Below are positions 15,758-23,872 of a DNA stretch of 64,000 nt, one piece after another (the first letter of the stretch is position 1; each line of letters opens with the position of its first letter). The stretch comes from Paracidovorax avenae (lineage in GTDB: Bacteria; Pseudomonadota; Gammaproteobacteria; Burkholderiales; Burkholderiaceae_C). A model generated the notes under the pieces. That model saw only the letters and a list, made by a program, of their open reading frames with translations, was not told where the DNA came from and did no database searches. The DNA lies in the NCBI RefSeq assembly GCF_040892545.1, contig NZ_CP156079.1:5367501-5431500 (forward strand), given 5' to 3'. The translations under genes and the position numbers were made by a program.

Positions 15758-16642
15758 TCAGCCGCCCGCCGAGCGCCTCGGATCGAGCGTCAGCAGCCAC
15801 TCCACGAGCGCGCGCAGGTCGGCCTGCAGGCGCGCGAAGCCCTCCGGGTGCAGGGCCAGCGTGTGCTCGTCCATGTAGAGGCGGCGGTTGATCTCCACCT
15901 GGATGCTGTGCCGGTCGCGGGCCGGGTCTCCGTAGCGGCGAACGATCTCCACGCCCTTGTAGGGATGGTTGTAGTCCACCCCGTAGCCGCGCCCGCGCAG
16001 GAAGGTGCAGAGCGCCTGCGACAGCGCCGGGTCCGCGGTGGTGCCGTCGCGGTCGCCGATGACGAAGTCGGCGTGTACGAGGCCGGGATGCAGCGTGGCA
16101 TGGCTGGCCGCGACGGAGGGCATCGAATGGCAGTTCAGGTGCAGGCTGTAGCCGTGCCGCGCATGCGCGGCCTCGATGGCCTGCTCCACCGCGGCATGGT
16201 AGGGCCGCCAGCAGCGCTCGATGCGCGCGCGCCCTTCGGCCACAGAGAGGGGTCGGTCATAGATGGGCAGGCCCTCGTCGGTGCATTTCCAGATGAGGCC
16301 TTTGCCGAGCCGCACCTTCTGCAGCACCGCCGGGTCGGCGGTGACGGGGTCGGGCCACTCGGCATCGAAGAGCGTGGTGTCGATCTCCGTGGTGTCGCGG
16401 TTGGCGTCGAGGTAGATCCGCGGGAAATGCGCCTCCACCCACGCGACGCCGAGGGCGGGCGCGAAGGCGTAGAGCTTTTCCACATGGGTGTCTTCCGCAC
16501 GCCGCAGCACGTCCCGGGCCAGCGCGGCGCCGAAGTCGTCGGGGTAATCCGTGCCGCTGTGCGGCGAATCGAGGACCAGGGGCGTGCGGCCCGGCACCAC
16601 CGATACGGCGGCCACGGGGCTCAGCGGCTGCGGGGCGGTCAT
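15758..16642 (-). CDS. N-formylglutamate amidohydrolase family protein
   Basis: 294 residues. LVLDSPHSGTDYPDDF near the N-terminus, E-A-H-F-P-R-I-Y-L-D-A-N-R-D, HLNCHSMPS and the late VEINRRLYMDE match the N-formylglutamate deformylase (FGase/HutG) family. In histidine degradation this enzyme splits N-formyl-L-glutamate into glutamate and formate, using a metal bound by His/Glu/Asp. No other hut genes are present. Instead the gene sits 21 bp downstream of a Bug-type binding protein on the same strand, so it may process a carboxylate or N-formyl amino acid taken up by that system. Confidence 0.85.
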   Translation of the reverse strand: MTAPQPLSPVAAVSVVPGRTPLVLDSPHSGTDYPDDFGAALARDVLRRAEDTHVEKLYAFAPALGVAWVEAHFPRIYLDANRDTTEIDTTLFDAEWPDPVTADPAVLQKVRLGKGLIWKCTDEGLPIYDRPLSVAEGRARIERCWRPYHAAVEQAIEAAHARHGYSLHLNCHSMPSVAASHATLHPGLVHADFVIGDRDGTTADPALSQALCTFLRGRGYGVDYNHPYKGVEIVRRYGDPARDRHSIQVEINRRLYMDEHTLALHPEGFARLQADLRALVEWLLTLDPRRSAGG

Positions 16643-16663
16643 CGTCGGGCTCCGTTCATCGGT

Positions 16664-17632
16664 TCAGTCGAGGTGGATCTGGGCATAGGCAGCGATTTTC
16701 CGCATCTTGGCGATCTCCTGTTCGATCTGCCGGGAGAACTCCGCGGGCGCGGTGCCCGTGGGATAGAGGCCCTGGCCGGCGAGCCGGTCACGCACCGCCG
16801 GCTCCTTCAGGGCGGTGCCCACGGCCTGCTGCACACGCAGCACCGCCGCCGGCGGCGTGGCAGCGGGGGCCACCAGGCCGAACCAGGACGGCTCGTTGGC
16901 CTGCGGATGGCCCAGTTCGCCATAGGTGGGCACTTCGGGCAGCACGTCGGCGAGGCGCTGGGGCCAGGAGACGGCGAGCGCCCGCAGCCGGCCGCTCTTC
17001 ACGTAGGGCAGCGCGGAGGCGACCTGGTCGAAATACACGGGCACCTGGCCGGCCAGCACGTCGTTCACCGCCGGACCGGCGCCGCGGTAGGGAATATGCA
17101 CCATGGAGGTGCCCGTGCTGATCTTGAACAGCTCGCCCCACATGTGGCCGATGGTGCCGTTGCCCGGCGACGCATAGGACACCTGGCCGGGCCGCGCCTT
17201 GAGGTAGGTCACGAACTCGCCGAAGCTGCGTACCGGCATTTCCCGCGGATTGACCACGAGGATGCCCGGCGCCTTTACGATCTCGGTGACCCCGGCGAAG
17301 TCGCGGATGGGATCGTAGGGCAGCCGCGAGAAGACGGCGGGGTTCACGCCATGCGTGGACACGGTCGCCACGCCGAAGGTCAGCCCGTCGCCGGCGGAGC
17401 GCGCCACCTCGGCCATGCCGATGGAGCCGCCCGCGCCGGCACGGTTGTCGATCACCACCGGATGGCCCAGCAGGCGCTGCAGCGGCTCCTGCAGCACCCG
17501 CCCCGCGATGTCGGTCGCGCCGCCCGGAGGAAAGGGCACGACGATGCGCATCGGCCGGCCCTCCTGCGCCCTTGCGAAGTTGCCGATGAAGGGTGAAGCG
17601 GCCAGGGCCGCGAGCCAGGAACGACGCTGCAT
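16664..17632 (-). CDS. Bug-family (TctC-like) periplasmic solute-binding protein
   Basis: 322 residues. It has a signal peptide (MQRRSWLAALAASPFIGNFARA), then RIVVPFPPGGATDIAGR, VIDNRAGAGGSIGM and HIPYRGAGPAVNDVLAGQV, all landmarks of the Bug/TctC family that is greatly expanded in Burkholderiales. These proteins bind dicarboxylates, amino-acid-like or aromatic acids for tripartite tricarboxylate transporters or signalling. No TctA/TctB membrane genes are adjacent, as is common for orphan Bug proteins. AAAGGA precedes the ATG at 17632. It is co-transcribed with the N-formylglutamate amidohydrolase gene and divergent from a LysR regulator that probably controls it. Confidence 0.92.
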   Translation of the reverse strand: MQRRSWLAALAASPFIGNFARAQEGRPMRIVVPFPPGGATDIAGRVLQEPLQRLLGHPVVIDNRAGAGGSIGMAEVARSAGDGLTFGVATVSTHGVNPAVFSRLPYDPIRDFAGVTEIVKAPGILVVNPREMPVRSFGEFVTYLKARPGQVSYASPGNGTIGHMWGELFKISTGTSMVHIPYRGAGPAVNDVLAGQVPVYFDQVASALPYVKSGRLRALAVSWPQRLADVLPEVPTYGELGHPQANEPSWFGLVAPAATPPAAVLRVQQAVGTALKEPAVRDRLAGQGLYPTGTAPAEFSRQIEQEIAKMRKIAAYAQIHLD

Positions 17633-17761
17633 GGTTTCCTTTGAGGTTATCGATGAGATTAATGGAATAAATGCACGAATGACGCAAAGGGCGTGCCGGT
17701 TAGCATTCCGATTCGGCATACCCTCATCGCCGGCCGTATTCCGGAACCCTCTCCCGCCCCC

Positions 17762-18688
17762 ATGCCCCTGCGCCGACTCAACCCCCCTCTGCACCTGCTG
17801 CGTACGTTCTGCACGGTGGTCCGCTGCGGCAATGTGTCGGCGGCGGCGGAGCCCCTGGGCCTCACCCAGAGCGCCGTCAGCAAGCAAATCCAGGAACTCG
17901 AGCGCTGGGTCGGCGTGCCACTGTTCGAGCGCAGCCGCCAGCGACTGATCCTCACCCCGGCAGGCGAGCGCTACGAACTGGCGGTGCGGTCGCTGCTGGT
18001 CCGCCTGGAAGCCGCCACGCTCGAGCTGGTGGCCAGCGGGTACGACGGCGGCGCCCTGCAGGTGGCCGTTCTGCCCAGTTTCTCGGCACAGTGGCTGGTG
18101 CCCCGGCTGGCGGATTTCCGGCAGCGGCATCCGCGCATCACGCTGCACCTCACACGGCAGGTCATCAATACCCTGCCAGGTCCGGACACGGACTGCGCCA
18201 TCCTCTTCGGCGACGGGCACTGGCCCGGCATGCATGCCCACTACATCGCAGGCAACGACGTGGCGCTGATCGCTCCGCCGCCCGGAGCTGGCGGCACGGA
18301 GCACCCGGTGCCGCCACTGCGCAGCCCCGCCGATGTCGCGGAACACGCGCTCTTGCGGCACGTGTCGGCACTCGACGCCTGGGAGCACTGGGGCGAGCGC
18401 CACGGCGTACAGGGCCTGAGCCGCTCCGACGGCCCCGTGCTCGACCTGTTCGAGAGCGTCATCCGCGGCGTCGCCATGGGCCTGGGGCTCGGCCTGGTCC
18501 CCCGCTGCCTCGTCCGCGAAGAGATCGCGGCCGGCACTGTCACGGAACCTCTGCCGGCCGCCGGCTTCAACAGCCGGCGGGGCTACTGGCTCTGCCATGA
18601 GGGGGGCCGCCCCCAGCCACCCGCGCTGGACCATTTCCGCAACTGGCTGCTGCAGCAGGCCGAATCGCGCCCGGCCCCGGCGGCCTGA
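17762..18688 (+). CDS. LysR-type transcriptional regulator (GcvA-like)
   Basis: 308 residues. An N-terminal winged helix (LLRTFCTVVRCGNVSAAAEP, then LTQSAVSKQIQELERWVGVP) is followed by the two-lobed effector domain (GALQVAVLPSFSAQWLVPRL and MGLGLGLVPRCLV). The N-terminal wording (LRRLNPPLHLLRTF) and SFSAQWLVPRL are typical of the GcvA subgroup. The ATG at 17762 was chosen; the longer frame adds non-conserved residues. By the usual LysR layout it should regulate the divergent Bug/amidohydrolase operon across the 129-bp gap 17633-17761, with a small acid as inducer. Confidence 0.9.
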   Translation: MPLRRLNPPLHLLRTFCTVVRCGNVSAAAEPLGLTQSAVSKQIQELERWVGVPLFERSRQRLILTPAGERYELAVRSLLVRLEAATLELVASGYDGGALQVAVLPSFSAQWLVPRLADFRQRHPRITLHLTRQVINTLPGPDTDCAILFGDGHWPGMHAHYIAGNDVALIAPPPGAGGTEHPVPPLRSPADVAEHALLRHVSALDAWEHWGERHGVQGLSRSDGPVLDLFESVIRGVAMGLGLGLVPRCLVREEIAAGTVTEPLPAAGFNSRRGYWLCHEGGRPQPPALDHFRNWLLQQAESRPAPAA

Positions 18689-18698
18689 CCGGCGGAGG

Positions 18699-19439
18699 TC
18701 AGCCTCCGCGCACCTCCGCCACCATGCGTTCGAGCCGCGCCAGGTCGGTCACCACGAAAGCGCGCCCCGCCTTTTCCAGCAGCCCCTGCCGCACGAGCAC
18801 GCCGAGTTCGCGCGTCACCTGCTCGCGGTTGGTGCTGATGCGGCTGGCCACTTCCGCATGGGCCGGCGCCGGATCGATGCGCGCCCGGCCTGCGCCATCC
18901 GCGCCGCCCGAGGCCCGGGCCATGCGCAGCAGCTCCGCATGCAGCCGGTTTTGCACGCCCAGCGTGCTGAGGTCGATCACGCGTTCCGACAGCTCACGCA
19001 CCAGCACGCACAGGCCCTCCACCACGCGCTGCGCCACGGCGGGCTCCTCGGCCATCAGCTGGCGGAAGTCCTCCGGTGGCAGGCTCGCCGCCAGGGTAGG
19101 CTCCAGGGTGACCACATCGGCCGACCGCGCACCTCCGTCCAGCGCGGCCAGCAGGCCGATGGGCTCCCCCGGGCCACAGTCGCGGAAAGTGACCTGCCGG
19201 CCGTTGGCCGAGTAGGTGGTCACGCGCACCTGCCCCGTGAGGATGAAATACACCTCGGCTCCCGCGGCGGCCCGGGAAAACAGGCGCCGCCGCGCCGGCA
19301 ACTGCTGCCAGCGGCACTGCTGGGCGATACGGTCCAGCCGCTGCGCATCGAGCCCCTCGAACAGCGCCACCCCCCGCAACGCGAAACTCGAAGGAACGGG
19401 GGCGGCGGGGGAGGAACTGCGTCGGGGGGCGGACACCAT
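18699..19439 (-). CDS. Crp/Fnr family transcriptional regulator
   Basis: 246 residues. The cyclic-nucleotide-binding fold shows FSRAAAGAEVYFILTGQVRV and CGPGEPIGLLAALDGGARSA (the phosphate-binding-cassette region). It is followed by the dimer helix and the C-terminal helix-turn-helix ending ASRISTNREQVTRELGVLVR. The recognition helix carries R-E-x-x-x-R, the residues that in E. coli CRP read the TGTGA half-site. The phosphate cassette is not an exact R-S-A/E match to CRP, so cAMP binding is likely but unproved. No FNR-type cysteine cluster is seen. The gene is divergent from a nucleotide cyclase, which suggests a matched signal-receiver pair. Confidence 0.88.
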   Translation of the reverse strand: MVSAPRRSSSPAAPVPSSFALRGVALFEGLDAQRLDRIAQQCRWQQLPARRRLFSRAAAGAEVYFILTGQVRVTTYSANGRQVTFRDCGPGEPIGLLAALDGGARSADVVTLEPTLAASLPPEDFRQLMAEEPAVAQRVVEGLCVLVRELSERVIDLSTLGVQNRLHAELLRMARASGGADGAGRARIDPAPAHAEVASRISTNREQVTRELGVLVRQGLLEKAGRAFVVTDLARLERMVAEVRGG

Positions 19440-19524
19440 GCGAAGACCACGGAAAGGGGAAAGGGCCGGCTGACGGACACCGCCGGCCTCGGGGCATTAT
19501 GCTCAGCCGCCGCGCCCCCTACCG

Positions 19525-21204
19525 ATGCCCCGCTCCGCCCCCGATCCCGCCGACCTTCCCGCCCGCCCGCGCCGCCGGCCCTCGGCGCGCGACCTGCGCT
19601 GGGCGAGCGGGCTGACGCTGTGGCTCTACGTGGCGCTGCACCTGGCCACGCATGCCGCGGGCCTGGTATCGCTGCAGGCAGCCGAGGCGCTGCGCCGCGC
19701 GGTGCATGCCGCATGGGCCACCACGCCCGGCACGGTGCTGCTGTACGGCGCCTTCGCCGTGCACCTCGCGATGGCCGGCACCGCCCTCTGGCAGCGGCGC
19801 AGCTGGCGCATGCCGCCCGTCGAGGCGTTGCGCATCGCCCTGGGATTGCTGCTGCCGCTGCTGCTGGCCACGCACGTGGTGGGCACGCGCTGGCTGGAAA
19901 GCACCTGGGGCGTGGAGCCCTCCTACCTGCGCATCGTGCGCGCCATCTGGTCGCCCGAGTCCCTGGCGCGCCAGGCGCTGCTCCTGACACTCGCCTGGCT
20001 GCATGGCTGCCTCGGCCTGCACCTGGCCCTGCGGCACCGCGCGGCATGGCGCCGCCACCAGGCCCTGCTGCTGACGGCGGCGGTGCTGTTGCCGGTGCTC
20101 GCGCTGCTGGGCACGCTGGCCATGGGCCGGGAAATCGCCTGGACCGCGCAGGCCGTGCGCGCACCCGGACCGCCGCGCCCGGCCGCGGAAGCCGCGCGCG
20201 CCCTGGGCGAGGGCCTCCAGCTTGGCTGGCTGATGGCCCTGGCGGCCCTCGTGGCGCTCCGGTTCGCGGCGGGCGCGCTGCGCCGCCTGCGCGGCGAAGG
20301 CTGCGTGACGCTGCAATACCCTGGCCGCACCGTGCAGGTGGCCCGGGGCACCAGCGTGCTGGACGCCAGCCGCCTGCACGGCATCCCGCACCTGTCCCTG
20401 TGCGGAGGGCGGGCGCGCTGCTCCACCTGCCGCGTGCGCGTGGAAGCGGAAGACGGCAGCCTGCCGCCGCCGGGGCGCGATGAACTGCGCACGCTGCAGC
20501 GCGTGAACGCCCCGGAGGGCGTGCGGCTGGCCTGCCAGCTCCGGCCTCAGGGCCGGGTGCGCGTCACGCCGCTCTTCCAGCCCGGCGCCGGCACGGCGGC
20601 GGCTCGTCCGGGACGCGAGCGGCAGGTGGCCGTGCTGTTCGTGGACCTGCGCCGCTGGTCGGGGCTGGCGGAACGCCAGTGGCCCTTCGATCTCGCCTGG
20701 GTGCTGGACCAGTATTTCGAGCGTGTGGGCAGCGCCGTGCGCGAGGCCGGCGGGCTGCCCAACCAGTTCATCGGCGACAGCGTGATGGCCCTCTTCGGGC
20801 TGGACTGCGACCTGCCCACGGCCTGCCGCCAGGCCCTGGCGGCCGCCGCGGCCATCGAGGAACGCATGGAGGCATGGAACGAAGCCTTCCAGGCGCAGTT
20901 CGGCCACGCGCTGGACTTCGGCATGGGGCTGCATGCGGGCGCCGTCGCCGTCGGGCAGGTGGGCTTCGAGGACACGACCACCTTCACGGCCGTGGGCGAA
21001 GTGGTGAACACCGCGAGCCGTCTGCAGGACCACTCCAAGGTGGTGGGCGCGCGCCTCGTGCTCTCGGCGGACGTGGCGCGCCTGGCGGGCATGCAGGAGC
21101 GGCTCGGCACGCCCGGCGCGATCACCGTGCGGGGACGCTCGCGGCCCCTCGACGTGCTGCACGTGGCGCGGCCCTCGTCCCTGCGCACGCCCTCCGCCGG
21201 CTGA
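19525..21204 (+). CDS. membrane-bound class III nucleotide cyclase with 2Fe-2S ferredoxin domain (CyaC-like)
   Basis: 559 residues in three parts. Residues about 25-260 hold about six transmembrane helices with several histidines, resembling the heme-b anchor of CyaC of Sinorhizobium. Residues about 265-350 are a ferredoxin domain with C293, C299, C302 and C337 in the 2Fe-2S spacing. Residues about 365-545 are the cyclase catalytic domain with metal aspartates D374 (VLFVDLRRWSG) and D418 (IGDSVMALFG), and AVGEVVNTASRLQ. The position that is usually a base-selecting lysine is glutamine (NQFIGD), so ATP versus GTP use is uncertain. The likely role is redox-controlled cAMP synthesis feeding the divergent Crp protein. 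Confidence 0.88.
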   Translation: MPRSAPDPADLPARPRRRPSARDLRWASGLTLWLYVALHLATHAAGLVSLQAAEALRRAVHAAWATTPGTVLLYGAFAVHLAMAGTALWQRRSWRMPPVEALRIALGLLLPLLLATHVVGTRWLESTWGVEPSYLRIVRAIWSPESLARQALLLTLAWLHGCLGLHLALRHRAAWRRHQALLLTAAVLLPVLALLGTLAMGREIAWTAQAVRAPGPPRPAAEAARALGEGLQLGWLMALAALVALRFAAGALRRLRGEGCVTLQYPGRTVQVARGTSVLDASRLHGIPHLSLCGGRARCSTCRVRVEAEDGSLPPPGRDELRTLQRVNAPEGVRLACQLRPQGRVRVTPLFQPGAGTAAARPGRERQVAVLFVDLRRWSGLAERQWPFDLAWVLDQYFERVGSAVREAGGLPNQFIGDSVMALFGLDCDLPTACRQALAAAAAIEERMEAWNEAFQAQFGHALDFGMGLHAGAVAVGQVGFEDTTTFTAVGEVVNTASRLQDHSKVVGARLVLSADVARLAGMQERLGTPGAITVRGRSRPLDVLHVARPSSLRTPSAG

Positions 21205-21231
21205 GCTCCCGGTCCGGCCATCTGCAGGAAG

Positions 21232-21249
21232 CTGTGCGCTTTCGCACAG
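21232..21249. promoter_or_regulatory. CRP-like palindrome upstream of first DUF4148 gene
   Basis: CTGTGCG-CTTT-CGCACAG is a perfect 18-bp dyad. Written in CRP form it is TGTGC-N6-GCACA, differing from the E. coli consensus TGTGA-N6-TCACA by one symmetrical base per half-site. It ends 88 bp before the ATG at 21338. The gene for a Crp/Fnr protein lies 1.8 kb away. Confidence 0.55.
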
Positions 21250-21337
21250 ACCTGGACAGGGTCGCAGGAACACACTTGCCTCCATGCCGCAACGCAACAC
21301 GCAACGCGGCGATGACCCGACCGAAAGGAACCACACC

Positions 21338-21691
21338 ATGACTGCACGCCGTCCCTCCTCTCTCGCCCTCGCGCTGGCCGCACTCGCCTTCGCCGGCGGC
21401 GCCTTCGCCGCGCCCTCCTCGCAGGACGACTGGTTCGGCGCCGAGCCCGCCGCACAGGGCAAGCCCCTGTCGCGCGCGGAAGTGGCCGCGGACCTGGCTC
21501 TGTGGGATCGCGCAGGCCTGCGCGGCGTGGGCGAGGGCGACCGCAGCGCCCTGGCCGACCCCGCCAACGAGCAGCGCCTGGCCGAGTACCACCGTCTTCG
21601 CAGCGGGCCCGAATACCTGGCCGAAGTGCGCCGCCAAGGCGGGGAAGCCCGCTCCGTGGCCGGCCAGTCCACTGCGGCCGGCGGCAACTGA
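21338..21691 (+). CDS. secreted DUF4148 protein (copy 1)
   Basis: 117 residues with a cleavable Sec signal (ALALAALAFAGGAFA-A). The mature part has PLSRAEVAADLALWDRAGL, E-Q-R-L-A-E-Y-H-R-L-R-S-G-P-E-Y and EVRRQGG, the features of DUF4148, a short periplasmic family common in Burkholderiales. The function is unknown. AAAGGA lies before the ATG. It is a paralogue of the gene at 21897, which keeps the same motifs, and both have a CRP-like palindrome at nearly the same distance upstream. Confidence 0.85.
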   Translation: MTARRPSSLALALAALAFAGGAFAAPSSQDDWFGAEPAAQGKPLSRAEVAADLALWDRAGLRGVGEGDRSALADPANEQRLAEYHRLRSGPEYLAEVRRQGGEARSVAGQSTAAGGN

Positions 21692-21784
21692 CCTGCGCCC
21701 GCCGTCGCGTCTGAAACCGCCTGTTATCCCACGGCACCGCACCCCTGGGAGCACAGGCCGGTCGGACACAGACCTACACGAATC

Positions 21785-21800
21785 CGTGCGTTTTCGCACA
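21785..21800. promoter_or_regulatory. CRP-like palindrome upstream of second DUF4148 gene
   Basis: CGTGC-GTTTTC-GCACA is a near copy of the site at 21232-21249 (15 of 16 CRP-form positions agree in pattern, with one outer mismatch). It ends 96 bp before the ATG at 21897. Downstream bases also share a block (ACTT...TCC-CATGC...AACGCAA) with the first leader. Confidence 0.5.
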
Positions 21801-21896
21801 TGCAGGGGCCGGGATGAGGCGCAAACTTCGTCCCATGCAGAACGCAATCCGGCGCGCTGCACATTGTCCACCTTGTCGAAGAAAGGACTCATCGCC

Positions 21897-22262
21897 ATGA
21901 ATCGCAAGCATCTCATCGCCATCGCCACCATCGCCTTCGCAGGCGCCACCGCAGCCTCTGCCGCCCCCCTGTCCCAGGAAGAATGGGCCGGCCCTGCACC
22001 GGTGGCCTCGCAATCCACCCAGCAACCGCTGTCGCGCGCCGAAGTGCTCGCCGACGCCAACCTGTGGCGCCGGGCCGGCCTGGACAAGTTCCAGGTGGGC
22101 GAACGCTCGCCGGCCAGCGACCCCGTGTACCAGGAACGCCTGGCCGAGTACCAGCGCCTGCGCAGCGGCCCTGAGTACGTCGCTGAAGTCCGCCGCCTGG
22201 GCGGCGACGTGAGCGCCGTGGCCAGCATGTACGAGCACGGCACCGTGCCGATGACGAACTGA
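21897..22262 (+). CDS. secreted DUF4148 protein (copy 2)
   Basis: 121 residues. Signal peptide IAIATIAFAGATAASA-A, then PLSQEEW, PLSRAEVLADANLWRRAGL, ERLAEYQRLRSGPEYVAEVR and RRLGGD. It is a clear paralogue of the gene at 21338. The ATG follows AAAGGA by eleven bases. A strong terminator follows at 22313-22342. No enzymatic motif is visible. Confidence 0.85.
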   Translation: MNRKHLIAIATIAFAGATAASAAPLSQEEWAGPAPVASQSTQQPLSRAEVLADANLWRRAGLDKFQVGERSPASDPVYQERLAEYQRLRSGPEYVAEVRRLGGDVSAVASMYEHGTVPMTN

Positions 22263-22312
22263 TGACCATGCCCACGTCCATGGTTCCCGCCCCGGGAACC
22301 GTGGGCACTGCA

Positions 22313-22342
22313 AAGCCCGCCCGGCAACGCCCGGCGGGCTTT
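22313..22342. terminator. intrinsic terminator between convergent DUF4148 and histidine kinase genes
   Basis: AAAGCCCGCC and GGCGGGCTTT form a perfect 10-bp stem around a 10-base loop that can itself pair. A T-rich run (TTTGTTCCTTT) follows on the plus strand, and the stem's own A/T ends let it work in both directions. Confidence 0.8.
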
Positions 22343-22382
22343 GTTCCTTTGCCCGCTGTCTTTTGAGACAGAGGCGGACGGC

Positions 22383-23840
22383 TCACGCCGGCGGCGGATC
22401 GTCCCCGGCGGAGAACCGCACCGAAAAACACGCACCCGGTGGATTCATCCCGGGATGGGCATCCTCCAGCCGCACCTGCGCGCCATGCTGGCGCGCGATC
22501 TCCAGCACGATGGGCAGGCCCAGGCCCGAACCATCGGCATCGGTGCCCAAGGCCCGGTAGAAGGGGCGGAACACCAGTTCGCGTTCCGCCTCCGGCACGC
22601 CGGGGCCGGAATCCTCCACCTGCAGCAAGACGATGCGCCCGAACGGATCGGCCAGCACGCGCGCAGTCACCACCCCGGGCCGGCCGCTGCTGGAAGGCGT
22701 GTAGTTGATCGCGTTGTCCAGCAGATTGCGCGCCAGCTCCTTGAGCAGGGTCGGGTTGCCGTCCACCCACACGCCGGGGTCCGCCGGCTGGGCGCCCTCG
22801 TAGCCGAGATCGATGGACTTCTCCAGCGCCCGCGGCACGCAGTCCCGCACGGCCTCGCGCACCAGGCGTGCGAGATCCACCGGCTGCCGCGCCAGCACGG
22901 CACCGCCCGCTTCCGCGCGCGCGAGCGCCAGCAACTGGTTGACCGTGTGGGTCGCACGCACGCTGGCGCGGCCGATCTGCTGCAGCGAGCGCTTGAGGTC
23001 TTCCGTGCTGGTGCCTTCGCGCTGCGCGAGATCGGCCTGCATGCGCAAACCCGCCAGGGGGGTCTTGAGCTGGTGTGCGGCATCCGCCAGGAAACGCTTC
23101 TGCGTGGCCAGTGAATCCTGCAGCCGCTGCAGCAGATCGTTCACCGAATCCACCAGTGGAGCCACCTCCATCGGCACCGCCCGGTGGTCCAGCGGGGAGA
23201 GGTCGTCCGGATCGCGTGCGCGAATGCGCTCTTCCAGCCGGTGCAGCGGCTGGATGCCGCGTGCCAGCGCGAGCCAGACCAGCAGCACGGCGAGCGGCAG
23301 GATGACGAACTGCGGCAGCATCACGCCCTTGATGATCTCGGTGGCGAGCACGCTGCGCTTTTCCCGCGTTTCCGCCACCTGCACCAGCGCGGCAGGAGCC
23401 CCCTGCATGGGCAGCCGCACCCAGATGGCCGCCACGCGAATCTCGATGCCGCGCAGTTCCGCGTCGCGCAGCCGCACCTGGCCGGACAGCGGGCGATCGT
23501 CATCGGGTGGCGGCGGCCGGGGCAGGTCGCGCTCGCCGGACAGGAACTCCCCCCGGGGACCCAGCACCTGGTAATAGACGATGTCGGATTCATCCGCGCG
23601 CAGGATCTCGCCGGCGGGCTGCGGCAGGTTGAACTGCGCGCGGCCGTCCTGCACCGTGACGAGTTGCGCGAGCGCGTGGGCGTTGTACTCCAGGGCGCGG
23701 TCGAAGGGCTTGTTCGCCAGCCCCTGGGCGACGAGCCAGGTCAGCGCCAGGCTCACCGGCCACAGCAGCAGCAGCGGCGTGAGCATCCAGTCGAGGATCT
23801 CCCCGAAAAGCGACCGCTGTTCGCGCTGGAAGATCTTCAA
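22383..23840 (-). CDS. tctE: sensor histidine kinase, TctE-like
   Basis: 485 residues. It has an N-terminal transmembrane helix (FGEILDWMLTPLLLLWPVSL), a periplasmic TctE-type sensor region (about 45-165) and a second helix (LPQFVILPLAVLLVWLALA). A HAMP-like linker follows, then the H-box F-L-A-D-A-A-H-Q-L-K-T-P-L, N-box ELARNLLDNAINYT and G-boxes VEDSGPGVP and GSGLGLPIV. In related bacteria TctE senses tricarboxylates and phosphorylates TctD. The start is a TTG at 23840; relatives begin with the same KIFQREQRSLFGE sequence. The gap to the regulator gene is filled by a MITE-like insertion, so the pair is no longer tightly coupled. Confidence 0.88.
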   Translation of the reverse strand: MKIFQREQRSLFGEILDWMLTPLLLLWPVSLALTWLVAQGLANKPFDRALEYNAHALAQLVTVQDGRAQFNLPQPAGEILRADESDIVYYQVLGPRGEFLSGERDLPRPPPPDDDRPLSGQVRLRDAELRGIEIRVAAIWVRLPMQGAPAALVQVAETREKRSVLATEIIKGVMLPQFVILPLAVLLVWLALARGIQPLHRLEERIRARDPDDLSPLDHRAVPMEVAPLVDSVNDLLQRLQDSLATQKRFLADAAHQLKTPLAGLRMQADLAQREGTSTEDLKRSLQQIGRASVRATHTVNQLLALARAEAGGAVLARQPVDLARLVREAVRDCVPRALEKSIDLGYEGAQPADPGVWVDGNPTLLKELARNLLDNAINYTPSSSGRPGVVTARVLADPFGRIVLLQVEDSGPGVPEAERELVFRPFYRALGTDADGSGLGLPIVLEIARQHGAQVRLEDAHPGMNPPGACFSVRFSAGDDPPPA

Positions 23841-23872
23841 GGCACGTCGCCCGCTGCAGGAGGAGGCCGCAC

